Origin: Streptomyces sp. ITFR-21 | Lineage (GTDB): Bacteria > Actinomycetota > Actinomycetes > Streptomycetales > Streptomycetaceae | Length of the DNA stretch: 64,000 nt | Assembly (NCBI RefSeq): GCF_031844685.1 | Contig: NZ_CP134605.1 | Location: 1 to 64,000, forward strand | Reading direction: 5' to 3' | Shown here: positions 19,954-27,967 of the stretch, in pieces | Layout: each line of letters starts with the position of its first letter | How positions within the stretch are numbered: position 1 is the stretch's first letter | The notes under the pieces: model-generated | Databases searched by the model: none | Seen by the model: only the letters and a program-made list of their open reading frames with translations | What the model was told of the DNA's origin: nothing | Translations under genes and position numbers: made by a program

Positions 19954-21149
19954 CAGACGATTTCCTTCTGCAGTTCGTTCACGCGGGCGGAGTCGACGGC
20001 CTGCTGGAGCAGGGCGTGTTCGTCGGGGGTGGGGCCGGTGCCGCGCATGTCGGTGATGAAATCGCAGGCGATGTCGAGTTCGCTGCGGCCGCGGAGACGT
20101 TCGGCGTAGGTGGGGGTCTCGGTGGCTTGGGCAGGGATGAAGGCGCGCTGGTGCTTGAGGCTGAGTGTGTGGGGGAAGCGGCGGCGCAGCCGGGCCATGG
20201 CCTCGAACGGCAGGGCCGCATCGGTGAGGGTGACCTCGAGCCAGGCGTCCTTGAGTGGTTCGTGGGCGGGGTCGGTGAGCAGGTCGTCCAGGAGGCCTTC
20301 GACGCGTTCCAGGCGGTGGGGGGTCTGGCAGGGCAGGCGGGTGACCGTGGGGGCCGTGCCGGGGGTGAGGTCGACCAGTGTGAAGGACTTGACGTGGTCG
20401 GCTTCGGAGAAGGAGTAGGGCAGCGGGGAGCCGCTGTAGTGGACGCGGTCGGTGACCCTCTGGGGGCCGTGGAGGTGGCCGAGGGCGACGTAGTCGATGC
20501 TGTCGAAGACGTCGGCGCCGACGTGGGCGACACCGCCGACGCTGATGTCGCGTTCGCTGGCCGACTCCTCCGCCTGGGATTCATCGTCCTGCCCGGTGCC
20601 GGGGGTGACGAAGGCGTGGGCGATGACCACCGAGCGGGTCCCGGGCGGCTGCCGGTTGGTGAGATCAGTGTGGACCCGGTCCATGGCCGCAGTCAGCACC
20701 GCGGCGTGCGAGGTGGCCTCCGCCTCCAGTTGGCCGCGGACCATCGACGGCTCGAGGTAGGGCACCCCGTACACGGCGACCGGTCCGTGCTCGTCGGTCA
20801 GGACGACGGGGACGTCGCAGGTGGCCGGGTCGGTGCGCAGGTGGATCCCGGCGCGGGCGAACAGGCCGGAGCCGACGCCGAGGCGGTGGGCCGAGTCGTG
20901 GTTTCCGCTGATCATGACGATCGGTATCTCGAGGTCGGCGAGCTGGTGCAGGGCCCGGTTGAACAGGCGGACCGCGTCCAGGCTGGGGATGGCCCGGTCG
21001 TAGATGTCGCCGGCCATAAGGATCGCGTCGACGTTCTCGGCGCGGGCCGTGTCGTTCAGGTGATCGAGGAAGGTGCTCTGGGCGGAGATCAGGTCTTCTC
21101 CGTGGAACCGGCGGCCCAGGTGCCAGTCCGAGGTGTGCAGAAACCGCAT
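19953..21149 (-). CDS. sbcD: SbcD-type exonuclease nuclease subunit
   Basis: The protein has 398 residues and starts MRFLHTSDWHLGRRF, the first metal-binding motif of Mre11-like calcineurin phosphoesterases. AGDIYDRAIP, MISGNHDS and LGHLHGPQ, the remaining metal-ligand motifs, follow in the expected order. It supplies the nuclease of the SbcCD complex. The ATG at 21149 has a weak ribosome site (GCGGTCGC). The stop overlaps the sbcC start. The promoter should lie in the 21150-21240 interval, which is AT-rich for this genome. The gene is complete and its codon use matches the chromosome-like genes at the right of the window. Confidence 0.96.
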   Translation of the reverse strand: MRFLHTSDWHLGRRFHGEDLISAQSTFLDHLNDTARAENVDAILMAGDIYDRAIPSLDAVRLFNRALHQLADLEIPIVMISGNHDSAHRLGVGSGLFARAGIHLRTDPATCDVPVVLTDEHGPVAVYGVPYLEPSMVRGQLEAEATSHAAVLTAAMDRVHTDLTNRQPPGTRSVVIAHAFVTPGTGQDDESQAEESASERDISVGGVAHVGADVFDSIDYVALGHLHGPQRVTDRVHYSGSPLPYSFSEADHVKSFTLVDLTPGTAPTVTRLPCQTPHRLERVEGLLDDLLTDPAHEPLKDAWLEVTLTDAALPFEAMARLRRRFPHTLSLKHQRAFIPAQATETPTYAERLRGRSELDIACDFITDMRGTGPTPDEHALLQQAVDSARVNELQKEIV

Positions 21150-21243
21150 GATGACGAACCGTAGCGACCGCAGCGCCTATCTGACGCCGTTTCACTGAAA
21201 TTCTTCCTTACTTATGAGTAGATGATATGAGATAAGGAGATAC

Positions 21244-21714
21244 CTTCTCTTCCCGCGGCTCGCTGCGTGACGCCGCACGGTCACAGCGTCGCCGCGAGGA
21301 GCTGGCGTGGATGCAGTGGTGCGACGAGCAGGGCGCGAATATCCTCGGCGCCGGCGTGGACCTGGAGAACGTGATGGCCGGCTTCATCATCCCCGTCGAG
21401 CAGACCGAACGCCCCCCGTACCCCCTGCTCGGCCTGGAATGGCCCTGGCAATGGCGCGCCGGTCCGAGCGAAGGCCCGCCGATCTCATACAACGGCCAGT
21501 CCCATCCCGTGGCCGACACCGGCTTCCGCGTCGACGACTTCGCCCCACATGGGCCTTTGCGTTTCTCCCTGGTCTCCCCACCTGGCAGATCAGCGCCGAG
21601 TTCGCCGACCGCGGCCTGTCTACCCCCTGAACCAGGACGCCGCGGTGGCATACCAGCGCACCACCATTCCGGCCGGCGAGTGGATCAACAAGCACAAGCC
21701 GTATCGCGCCTGAG
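21244..21714 (+). pseudogene. Unknown protein, 5' end and middle frameshifted
   Basis: A good ribosome site (AAGGAG, 21235-21240) precedes a frame with no start codon. The frame then reads REELAWMQWCDEQGAN, VDLENVMAGFIIPVEQTER and GLEWPWQWRAGPSEGPP. Past about 21575 the natural sequence moves to other frames (TWQISAEFADRGLS, then YPLNQDAAVAYQRTTIPAG to a TGA near 21714). At least two indels are needed. No family recognised; no signal peptide or membrane helix. It may be a phage- or plasmid-type hypothetical gene. Confidence 0.4.
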
Positions 21715-21816
21715 CGCACATCAGCACTTCGAAGACGACGACGGGCCCGGTGAGGTCGCCGACCTCGTCGGCATCACCGCCGACGAGGCCCATCCCCGAC
21801 CGACGCTCTGACATTC

Positions 21817-22143
21817 GTGGCAGTGAGTTACCTGGAAGAGGCAACAGTGGGAAGATCAAATCTTCCCGAGACGATCTTGCGAGCCAACGCCGACGTAGGC
21901 GGATTAGAGCTGTTCGGTGCGATGCTGCGGGGGGAACAGCTGATCGGCGTGGATCTGCGCGGAGCGCAGCTGACCGCCTCGGAGCTATCCGCCGCTAACT
22001 TGACCCGCGCTGACCTGGCCGGCGCGAACCTGAGCCGGACGACCGTCCTGCGCGCGGATCTGACCGGCGCCAACTTGACCCGCGCAAACCTGCACGACGC
22101 GTATCTGGACGAGGCGAAGCTGACTGATGCGACGCTCAGGTAG
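21817..22143 (+). CDS. Pentapeptide-repeat protein cut at 3' end by IS256
   Basis: From residue about 40 onward the protein shows the A(D/N)LXX five-residue ladder: LRGAQLTASELSAANLTRAD, LAGANLSRTTVLRADLTGAN, LTRANLHDAYL. This folds as a right-handed quadrilateral helix, which in some members mimics DNA. The gene ends with a TAG that coincides with the edge of the IS256 element, so the natural C-terminus has probably been lost to the insertion. The start could be GTG or ATG; 21817 is the start of the open frame and TTG/GTG starts downstream are possible. Function unknown. Confidence 0.6.
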   Translation: MAVSYLEEATVGRSNLPETILRANADVGGLELFGAMLRGEQLIGVDLRGAQLTASELSAANLTRADLAGANLSRTTVLRADLTGANLTRANLHDAYLDEAKLTDATLR

Positions 22144-23512
22144 GGTCTGTCAATTTAACGGCTGATCTTGGCTGTTGAGGTTCAGTTGTTGGCCGGGGTG
22201 AGCCGGCCTTCGAAGGCGATCTGGAAGGCGTTCAAGGGTGCCTTCCAGCGCATGGTCCAGCGCTTGCGGCCCTTGCCGGTCGGGTCCAGGCTCATCAGTG
22301 CCAGGTAGATGCACTTCAGGGCGGCGGCCTCGGTGGGGAAGTGTCCGCGGGCCCGGACGGCCTTGCGTATGCGGGCGTTGACGGACTCGATGGCGTTCGT
22401 CGAGCAGATGACTGTGCGGATCTCGACGTCGAAGGAGAGGAAGGGCACGAACTCGGCCCAGGCGTTCTCCCACAGTTTGATGATCGCCGGGTACTTCTTC
22501 CCCCAGGCGTCCTGGAACTCCCCGAAGCGTTCGGCCGCCGCGGCCTCGTTCGGTGCGGTGCAGACGGGCTTGAGCGCCTTGGCGATCTTGTCCCAGTCCT
22601 GGCGGGCCGCGTAGCGGAAGCTGTTGCGCAGGAGGTGGACGATGCAGGTTTGCACGATGGTGCGGGGCCAGACCGTCTCGACCGCGTCGGGCAGGCCCTT
22701 GAGCCCGTCGCAGACCAACATCAGCACGTCGTCCAGGCCGCGGTTCTTGAGCTCGGTGAAGACCTGCAGCCAGTATTTCGCTCCCTCGCCGCCGTCGCCG
22801 GCCCAGATGCCGAGGATGTCGCGGGTGCCTTCGACGGTGACGGCCATGACGACGTAGACGGGCCGGTTCGCGACCTTCCCGTCCCTGATCTTGACGTTGA
22901 TGGCATCGACGAACAAAACGGGATAGACACGGTCAAGTGGCCGGTTCTGCCATTCGGCCATGCCCTCCATCACCTGGTCGGTGATCGTTGAGATGGTCTG
23001 CTTGGAGACCTCGGCGCCGTAGACCTCGGCCAGATGCGCGGAGATCTCCCCGTGGGTGAGTCCCTTCGCGGACAGCGACAGCACCATCTCGTCGACGCCG
23101 GTCAGCCGTCGCTGCCGCTTCCTGACGATCTGCGGCTCGAAGCTGCCCTCCACGTCCCGGGGCACCTTCACCTCGACCGGTCCGACATCGGTCAGCACGG
23201 TCTTGGACCGGGTGCCGTTGCGGCTGTTGCCGGTGTTCCGGCCGGCCGCGTCGTGTTTGCCGTAGCCGAGGTGGCCGGTGATCTCGCCCTCCAGGGCAGA
23301 CTCCAGCACCCGCTTCGTCAGCTGTTGCAGAAGCCCGCCCTCGCCGGTCAGCTGCAGGCCCTCGTTCCGAGCCCGGTCGACCAGCATCGCGATCAACTGC
23401 TCGTCCGACGCGGCCACAGCGACCGGCTCAGCCACGGACTCGTGCTCGATGGTCATCTCACTCACTTGGCGTCTCCATGATCAACAGATCCGCCGTTTAT
23501 TAGACACTCCCC
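22144..23512 (-). mobile_element. IS256-family insertion sequence
   Basis: The element is bounded by imperfect inverted repeats: GTCTGTCAATTTAACGGC at the left (22145-22162) against GTGTCTAATAAACGGC read leftward from about 23508. It holds one complete transposase. I see no convincing 8-9-base target duplication, so the flanks may have been rearranged after insertion. On its left it truncates the pentapeptide gene; on its right it abuts a gene fragment. Confidence 0.8.
22182..23465 (-). CDS. IS256-family transposase
   Basis: The protein is complete at 427 residues, normal for the Mutator-like family. Recognisable features are HLGYGKHD and the TGNSRNGTRSK segment near the N-terminus, VPRDVEGSFEPQIV, LFVDAINVKIRDG with the first catalytic Asp, LMLVCDGLKGLPDAV with the second Asp, CIVHLLRNSFRY, and STNAIESVNARIRK with the Glu. 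It catalyses DDE-type transposition through a circular intermediate. It looks functional. The last codons lie about 35 bases inside the left element end. Confidence 0.95.
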   Translation of the reverse strand: MSEMTIEHESVAEPVAVAASDEQLIAMLVDRARNEGLQLTGEGGLLQQLTKRVLESALEGEITGHLGYGKHDAAGRNTGNSRNGTRSKTVLTDVGPVEVKVPRDVEGSFEPQIVRKRQRRLTGVDEMVLSLSAKGLTHGEISAHLAEVYGAEVSKQTISTITDQVMEGMAEWQNRPLDRVYPVLFVDAINVKIRDGKVANRPVYVVMAVTVEGTRDILGIWAGDGGEGAKYWLQVFTELKNRGLDDVLMLVCDGLKGLPDAVETVWPRTIVQTCIVHLLRNSFRYAARQDWDKIAKALKPVCTAPNEAAAAERFGEFQDAWGKKYPAIIKLWENAWAEFVPFLSFDVEIRTVICSTNAIESVNARIRKAVRARGHFPTEAAALKCIYLALMSLDPTGKGRKRWTMRWKAPLNAFQIAFEGRLTPANN

Positions 23513-23608
23513 ATGCTGTTCCAGGTGGTTTTCCAGAAGAACAGGCCGGTCTCTAGGAATTCGATGCGGATGAAGGCCGTGATCCAACGGCGGACCTCCG
23601 TGGGGTCC
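23513..23608 (-). pseudogene. Orphan coding fragment trapped between two insertion sequences
   Basis: Read leftward, the 96 bases are fully open and give DPTEVRRWITAFIRIEF followed by LETGLFFWKTTWNSM, an amphipathic, natural-looking protein piece. It is cut by IS3 on its 5' side and by IS256 on its 3' side. The parent gene is not recognised and no matching piece is seen beyond either element. Confidence 0.4.
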
Positions 23609-23647
23609 TGAGGTGCCCTGAGTTTCGTGGAGTCTGCGATCGTGTGA

Positions 23648-24532
23648 TCAAGCGGTCAGCGGGGCTTGCTCCAGTTGCGCCCAATACGCCTGTTCGTACT
23701 CGTCGGGCGGGAGGTAGCCGAGGGCGGAGTGGAGCCGTTCAGCGTTGTACCACGCGACCCACTGGAAGACGGCCCGTTCGACCTCGTCGAAGTCCTGCCA
23801 TGGCCCCTGATGCTCGATCAACTCGGCTTTGAACGTGCCGTTCAGGGCCTCGGCCATCGCATTGTCGTAACTGTCCGCGACGGAGCCGACCGACGCCGAG
23901 GCGCCGACTTCAGCGAGACGTTCCGTATACCGAATGGACACGTATTGCGACCCTCTGTCGCTGTGGTGGATCAGGTCGGCGTCCTTCTTGATCCTCTGCC
24001 GCCACAGCGCCATCTCCAGCGCGTCCAGTGGCAGGTCGGTGCGCATGTGGGTGGCGGCCTGCCAGCCCACGATCCGGCGGGAGAACACGTCCAGGACGAA
24101 GGCGACGTAGACCCAGCCGGACCAGGTGCGGATGTAGGTCAGGTCGGCCAGCCACAGCCGGTTCGGGCGCTCGGCGGTGAAGCGGCGGTTGACCAGGTCC
24201 GGCGGGCGCGGGGCGGACGGTTCCGGGATGGTGGTGCGGCGCCGCTGGCCGCGGATGACGCCTTCGATGCCGAGCTCGCGCATCAGCCGCTCGACCGTGC
24301 AACGTGCCACCTGGTGGCCGGCGCGGACCAGCGCGCGGGCGACCCGGCGGGCCCCGTACGTCCGGCCGGAGTCCTCCCACACGGCCGTGACCAGCGGTTT
24401 CAGCTCTTCATCGCGCAGGCGGCGAGGAGACTTCGGCCGAGACTTGCGGGCGAAGTAGGTCGACGGGGACAGATTCAGCACCCGGCAGACGGGATCGACC
24501 CCGAGGCCCTCGTCGCGCAGGCGGTCGATCAC
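23648..24532 (-). CDS. IS3 transposase orfB (integrase catalytic part)
   Basis: The protein has 294 residues. The DDE triad is clear: LWLADLTYIRT (Asp), HHSDRGSQY (Asp) and DNAMAEALNGTFKAEL (Glu, with the Lys seven residues later). An HTH_21-like N-terminal segment (SGRTYGARRVARALVRAG) precedes it. It starts inside the end of orfA and is probably made as an OrfAB fusion by a -1 ribosomal frameshift. Complete. Confidence 0.95.
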   Translation of the reverse strand: MIDRLRDEGLGVDPVCRVLNLSPSTYFARKSRPKSPRRLRDEELKPLVTAVWEDSGRTYGARRVARALVRAGHQVARCTVERLMRELGIEGVIRGQRRRTTIPEPSAPRPPDLVNRRFTAERPNRLWLADLTYIRTWSGWVYVAFVLDVFSRRIVGWQAATHMRTDLPLDALEMALWRQRIKKDADLIHHSDRGSQYVSIRYTERLAEVGASASVGSVADSYDNAMAEALNGTFKAELIEHQGPWQDFDEVERAVFQWVAWYNAERLHSALGYLPPDEYEQAYWAQLEQAPLTA

Positions 24533-24840
24533 CTGCTCGGCCTCGTCCGGGGACGGTCGATCTCCTGCGCAAAAAACACCGAGGCGGCCTTCAAAATCTC
24601 GTTGGCCCGCCTCAACTCGCCGTTCTCCTTCCGGAGTTCCTTCAGCTCATCCCTCTCGGCAGTGGTGAGCCGGTCGTCACGCTCACCGGCGTCCGCCTCG
24701 GCCTGGCGGACCCAGCCGCGCAGGGCTTCCTTGTGGATACCCAGGTCGCGGGCGACATGGGCCACCGGGCGGCCCGTGGAGCGGACCTCACGGATCGCGC
24801 GCTCACGAAGCTCATCAGGGTACTTACGGGGTGCTGGCAT
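24529..24840 (-). CDS. IS3 transposase orfA (DNA-binding part)
   Basis: The 103-residue protein begins MPAPRKYPDELRERAIREV and has a helix-turn-helix (VAHVARDLGIHKEALRGWVR) followed by a leucine-zipper-like helix (LKELRKENGELRRANEIL). This is the usual OrfA plan: binding the element ends and multimerising. The stop lies a few bases beyond the orfB start, as expected for programmed frameshifting. Confidence 0.93.
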   Translation of the reverse strand: MPAPRKYPDELRERAIREVRSTGRPVAHVARDLGIHKEALRGWVRQAEADAGERDDRLTTAERDELKELRKENGELRRANEILKAASVFFAQEIDRPRTRPSR

Positions 24841-24912
24841 TGCTCGTGCCTCTCCTTACGCCCGGAATCGTAACCCAGGCTTCAAGAACTCCACAAAGAT
24901 CAGTGCAGCTCA

Positions 24913-25214
24913 CTATCAGCCCGAGCCGGATCGGCGATATCGCCCGCGCGCTTCACTGAGAAAACGCCACTGACCTCTTTCCAACACCGTGCCTCGGCTT
25001 TCGTTGCACGCGAAGGTGCCCTTGCCGGCCAACGTCGGAATCTCCCTGGCCGACCAGTTGGTATCGCCGGTTCAACCTCGGTCCTCCCCAAGCGAGGAGG
25101 GGAGGACCGCCCCCGCAGGCTCGGGGAGTACGCGTGCATTCGCTTAACGTCCGCTCGGCGGCCAATCAGCACAGGCCGCTGACAGATCAAAGCCGGCAAC
25201 GCCGACACCCCGCC
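24913..25214. other. Intergenic stretch with a strong hairpin
   Basis: No gene is supported here. A perfect inverted repeat with 11-base arms and a 9-base loop lies at 25079-25109 (CGGTCCTCCCC ... GGGGAGGACCG) and could act as a terminator for the leftward methyltransferase gene, although it is about 100 bases beyond the stop. Bases 25104-25131 directly beside it resemble one type I-E CRISPR repeat, but no second copy occurs. Confidence 0.45.
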
Positions 25215-25937
25215 TCACGGACGGAGAGCAGTCGGTGAACCATGTATCGCCGATATGTCGCACAGCAGCATCTGCCGCCCGCGGCTACCGTCGCCGTCGG
25301 GCAGACGGCGGATAACCGCGCCCTCGATGCCGAATTCAGCGAAAGGCCGCCGCATCAAGTTATGCAATCGCAGACCGCCGGCGAACGTATCGCCGTTTCG
25401 ACGTACTCTGGCATAGTTGGAGATCAGCAGGAGCCGTGCCCCGCTAGCGGCGACGTTACGCAAGCAGGCGATGACCTGGTCGTTCGTCAGGTGGATCAAG
25501 AGGTCGCGGACAATGATCAGGTCAGCCGGCGGCGGCGTCCAAGTTGTCAGATCGGCCTGTTTGAAGTGCCGGTTTGGACTAGCGTAGCGCTGGATGTTGG
25601 CGGTGATGAGATCGTCGACGATATCGACGCCCAGGTAATCGATCGTGTCGAGGTTGAGGCGCGCTAGCCAATTTAGGTCGCCGCACGGGACATCGACGAT
25701 CGACGTGACCTTGAACTCATCGATCAATGACGGGAGTTGCGCGCGCAATACCTGCGTGCCGTTGGGACCGCCTAACGTTGAGCCCCAGCCAGAGCGGGAC
25801 TCGGGGTTACCCCACAGATTGTCTCGGTAAATTCCGGTGAACACATCTTTGGATGCGGCGTCCAGCAGAGCCTGATCGCGAAGCTGCCGACGGATCCTTC
25901 CGCGAATCCTCGTGCGCCACCAGACATCGAGTGTCAT
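25215..25937 (-). CDS. Class I SAM-dependent methyltransferase
   Basis: The protein has about 240 residues. Motif I reads VDVPCGDLNWLARL, motif II YLGVDIVDDLI, and a motif IV-like ADLIIVRDLLIHL follows. These place it in the Rossmann-fold SAM methyltransferases; the substrate cannot be inferred. ATG 25937 overlaps the stop of the upstream VOC gene as ATGA, so the two are co-translated. The codon pattern is somewhat less GC-rich than in the neighbouring genes, which hints at transfer. Confidence 0.8.
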   Translation of the reverse strand: MTLDVWWRTRIRGRIRRQLRDQALLDAASKDVFTGIYRDNLWGNPESRSGWGSTLGGPNGTQVLRAQLPSLIDEFKVTSIVDVPCGDLNWLARLNLDTIDYLGVDIVDDLITANIQRYASPNRHFKQADLTTWTPPPADLIIVRDLLIHLTNDQVIACLRNVAASGARLLLISNYARVRRNGDTFAGGLRLHNLMRRPFAEFGIEGAVIRRLPDGDGSRGRQMLLCDISAIHGSPTALRP

Positions 25938-26335
25938 GACTGCTCCGGGCAGTAGAGGAATTCCCACCGGCTGCCATCCGGGTCTTCCACGAACACTGCA
26001 TAGTAACCGGGGGCATAGTCGGGATACTCCCTTGGCGGGAACACGATGGTCCAGCCGCCTGTGACGACGGCGTTGTGAACGTCCTCGACAGTCTGCCGGT
26101 CGGCTACCTCGACGGCCAAGTGCTGAAGACCAGCGCGGCCTTTGCGATGGGGCGAGGTGTCTGGGTCCTCAATCGGATATAGCAGCACCTCCGGTTCCTG
26201 CCCGCCCCATACGCAGATGGACTCGAAGGTGTGTGTGCGCCTGTAACCGAGCGGACCGAGGATGGCGTCGTAGAACTCGGTGGACTTGGTCAGGTCGGCG
26301 GCGGACAACGCTACGTGATGTAGACGGGAACGCAA
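25934..26335 (-). CDS. VOC (glyoxalase/dioxygenase fold) protein
   Basis: At 133 residues this is a single two-module VOC protein. It starts MRSRLHHVALSAADLTKSTE, with the first metal-type His in HHVAL, contains LQHLAVEVADR with a second His, and ends YYAVFVEDPDGSRWEF with the terminal Glu. The family includes glyoxalases, dioxygenases and antibiotic-binding proteins. The exact role is not set by sequence. It is the first gene of a two-gene operon with the methyltransferase. An IS4-like element begins about 90 bases upstream and may have displaced its promoter. Confidence 0.85.
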   Translation of the reverse strand: MRSRLHHVALSAADLTKSTEFYDAILGPLGYRRTHTFESICVWGGQEPEVLLYPIEDPDTSPHRKGRAGLQHLAVEVADRQTVEDVHNAVVTGGWTIVFPPREYPDYAPGYYAVFVEDPDGSRWEFLYCPEQS

Positions 26336-26421
26336 TTCAGGCTCTCCTCAGTTCGCCGATGTTGGTGGCGTGAGCGAAGCCGTTCGGCTTGGTCGACGCC
26401 GGTCGAGACGGCTTGGTTAGT

Positions 26422-27967
26422 CTAGCCTCAATACCAGTGACTTAAGGGATCGGGTCTTGGTTTCGTTGGACCTTGGTCGGTGGGTTGATCGGGGCGGTGC
26501 GCCAGTGCGGGGCGAGGGCGAGGGCTTCGGCGGGGTTGTTGGCAGGCCCGGTGCCGTGCCGGTGTGCGTCTCGTTTGACGCCGAAGTTGGACATCTTGCG
26601 TTTGACGACGCGTGGGTTGCAGCGTCTGCGGCGGGTGGGTAACCGGCGTGCGGCTATCTCGCGGAGGCCGTCGGCGAGGGCCGCTGCCAGGCGGTCAGGG
26701 GGAAAAGGCCGCCTGCGCGGTGACCTGGCGGCGGGCGAGGCGGATACTGCGGATGAAGGAGAGCTGGTCGGTGTCCAAGCCGGTTTGTTGGGCGGCGTCG
26801 TGCATCAGGGTGCGGATGGCGTGGTGGACCAGCAGATGGCCCCAGACCTCCTGCTCGACGCCGCCGGGTGAGCGGGAGCGCAGGACTTCGGCCGGGCCGC
26901 GCTGGTGGGTCTTGAGTTCGTCGAGCGCGGTCTCGATCTCCCACCGCTGGTTGTAGAGCGCGGCCAGTTCGAGGGCGGGTGCGGCCTCGTGGTCGAGGAC
27001 CGTGGTGATCAGCCGGTAGGGGATCTCCTGCTCAGGCCGGCCGGGATCGTTGAGCGTGTACTCGATCACCCGCACCGTTTCGGGGTCGGTGCGTTTGCGG
27101 TGGTCCCTGGCTGTGACGATGTCCGACAGATACGAGCCGTCGGGAAGCTCTTCGCGGGCCGGCAGTACCTGATGGGAGCGGATCCGCCACAGCAGGTCCG
27201 CACCACCGGCCGCAGCCGCCCGCCACAGCTCAAGGCCGGTGAAGCCGCGGTCGGCCAGCAGCAGATCATCTGCGCCGAGGCGGCCGAACAACTCACGGGC
27301 CAGCACAGGCTCGGATGTGGTCAGCGGGCCCAGGGCTGCGGCGGTGATCGCGTGGGTGCCGCATTCGGCCAGCGCCACCACCCGCACCTGCGGGAACGCA
27401 CACCGCGCGGTGCGGTGGGTCTTCGGACGCCCGAAGTACGCGGCGTTCTCCTGGCTGTCGGGCACGTCGAAGACGGTGCCGTCGATCGCCACCAGCCGCC
27501 AGCGGCCGTACCAGGCTCCCTGCGTCGACTCGGTCGCCAACGGCTTCGCCACCTGGCCGAACAGGACCTTGAGCGGTTCCGGCCCCAGCTTGGCCCGGGC
27601 CCGTGAGATCGCCGCCGTCGTGGGCACCTGCCAGGAACCGGACCAGCGTTGGGCCCATGCAAGCCCATGGGTCAGCAACCGTGCGACCTCTTCGTAGCCC
27701 TGGCCGGAGAACAAGCACATGGCGAGCACGAAATAGACCACCACCCGCGGCGGCAGCAGCCGATTGCGCTGCCCCTCCCGACCGCACTCGGCTACCGCCC
27801 GGTCCACCAGTTCCGGCGGAAACGACCGCGTCAGCAGCCCAACCGCGATGCGATCCGACAACCTCTCATCCGTCTCCGGCTTGATCTGACCCGGCCGTGG
27901 CATCCAAGGCACCTCCCGGCCGGACACCCTACCAGCCAAAACCTTAAGTCACTGGTATTGAGGCTAG
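26422..27967 (-). mobile_element. IS4-like insertion sequence flanked by CTAG
   Basis: Near-identical inverted ends run CCTCAATACCAGTGACTTA from 26426 and the same sequence leftward from 27963. CTAG lies outside both ends (26422-26425 and 27964-27967), consistent with a 4-base target duplication. The element carries one transposase. The right-hand CTAG is also the left border of the next element, IS1380, so the two elements share it. Confidence 0.85.
26442..27939 (-). pseudogene. IS4-family transposase, late frameshift
   Basis: The frame is open from 27939 to a premature stop at 26695 (414 codons). It contains the IS4 N-terminal domain, the first Asp in LVAIDGTVFDVPD, the second in LLLADRGFTG and the YREK signature YNQRWEIETALDELKTH. 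At the C run near 26698 one extra base causes the stop. Removing it restores PDRLAAALADGLREIAARRL and a Cys/Arg-rich tail to the TAA at 26442-26444, the usual C-terminus of such enzymes. All catalytic residues precede the break, so activity is not excluded. Confidence 0.85.

Larger units (their letters stand above)
23609..24912 (-). mobile_element. IS3-family insertion sequence, copy 1
   Basis: Inverted ends match over about 26 bases: TGAGGTGCCCTGAGTTTCG at 23609 against TGAGCTGCACTGATCTTTG read leftward from 24912, both followed by TGGAGT. Ends beginning TGA are usual for IS3. The element carries orfA and orfB in overlapping frames. No 3- or 4-base target duplication is visible. It separates the orphan fragment at 23513-23608 from the intergenic stretch on its right. 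Confidence 0.85.

Noticed and set aside
7460-21149. Prophage or integrative element
   Set aside because: No integrase, capsid, portal, terminase, att repeats or tRNA site was found.
25104-25131. CRISPR array
   Set aside because: Only one repeat-like unit; no second copy at a regular distance and no cas genes in the window.
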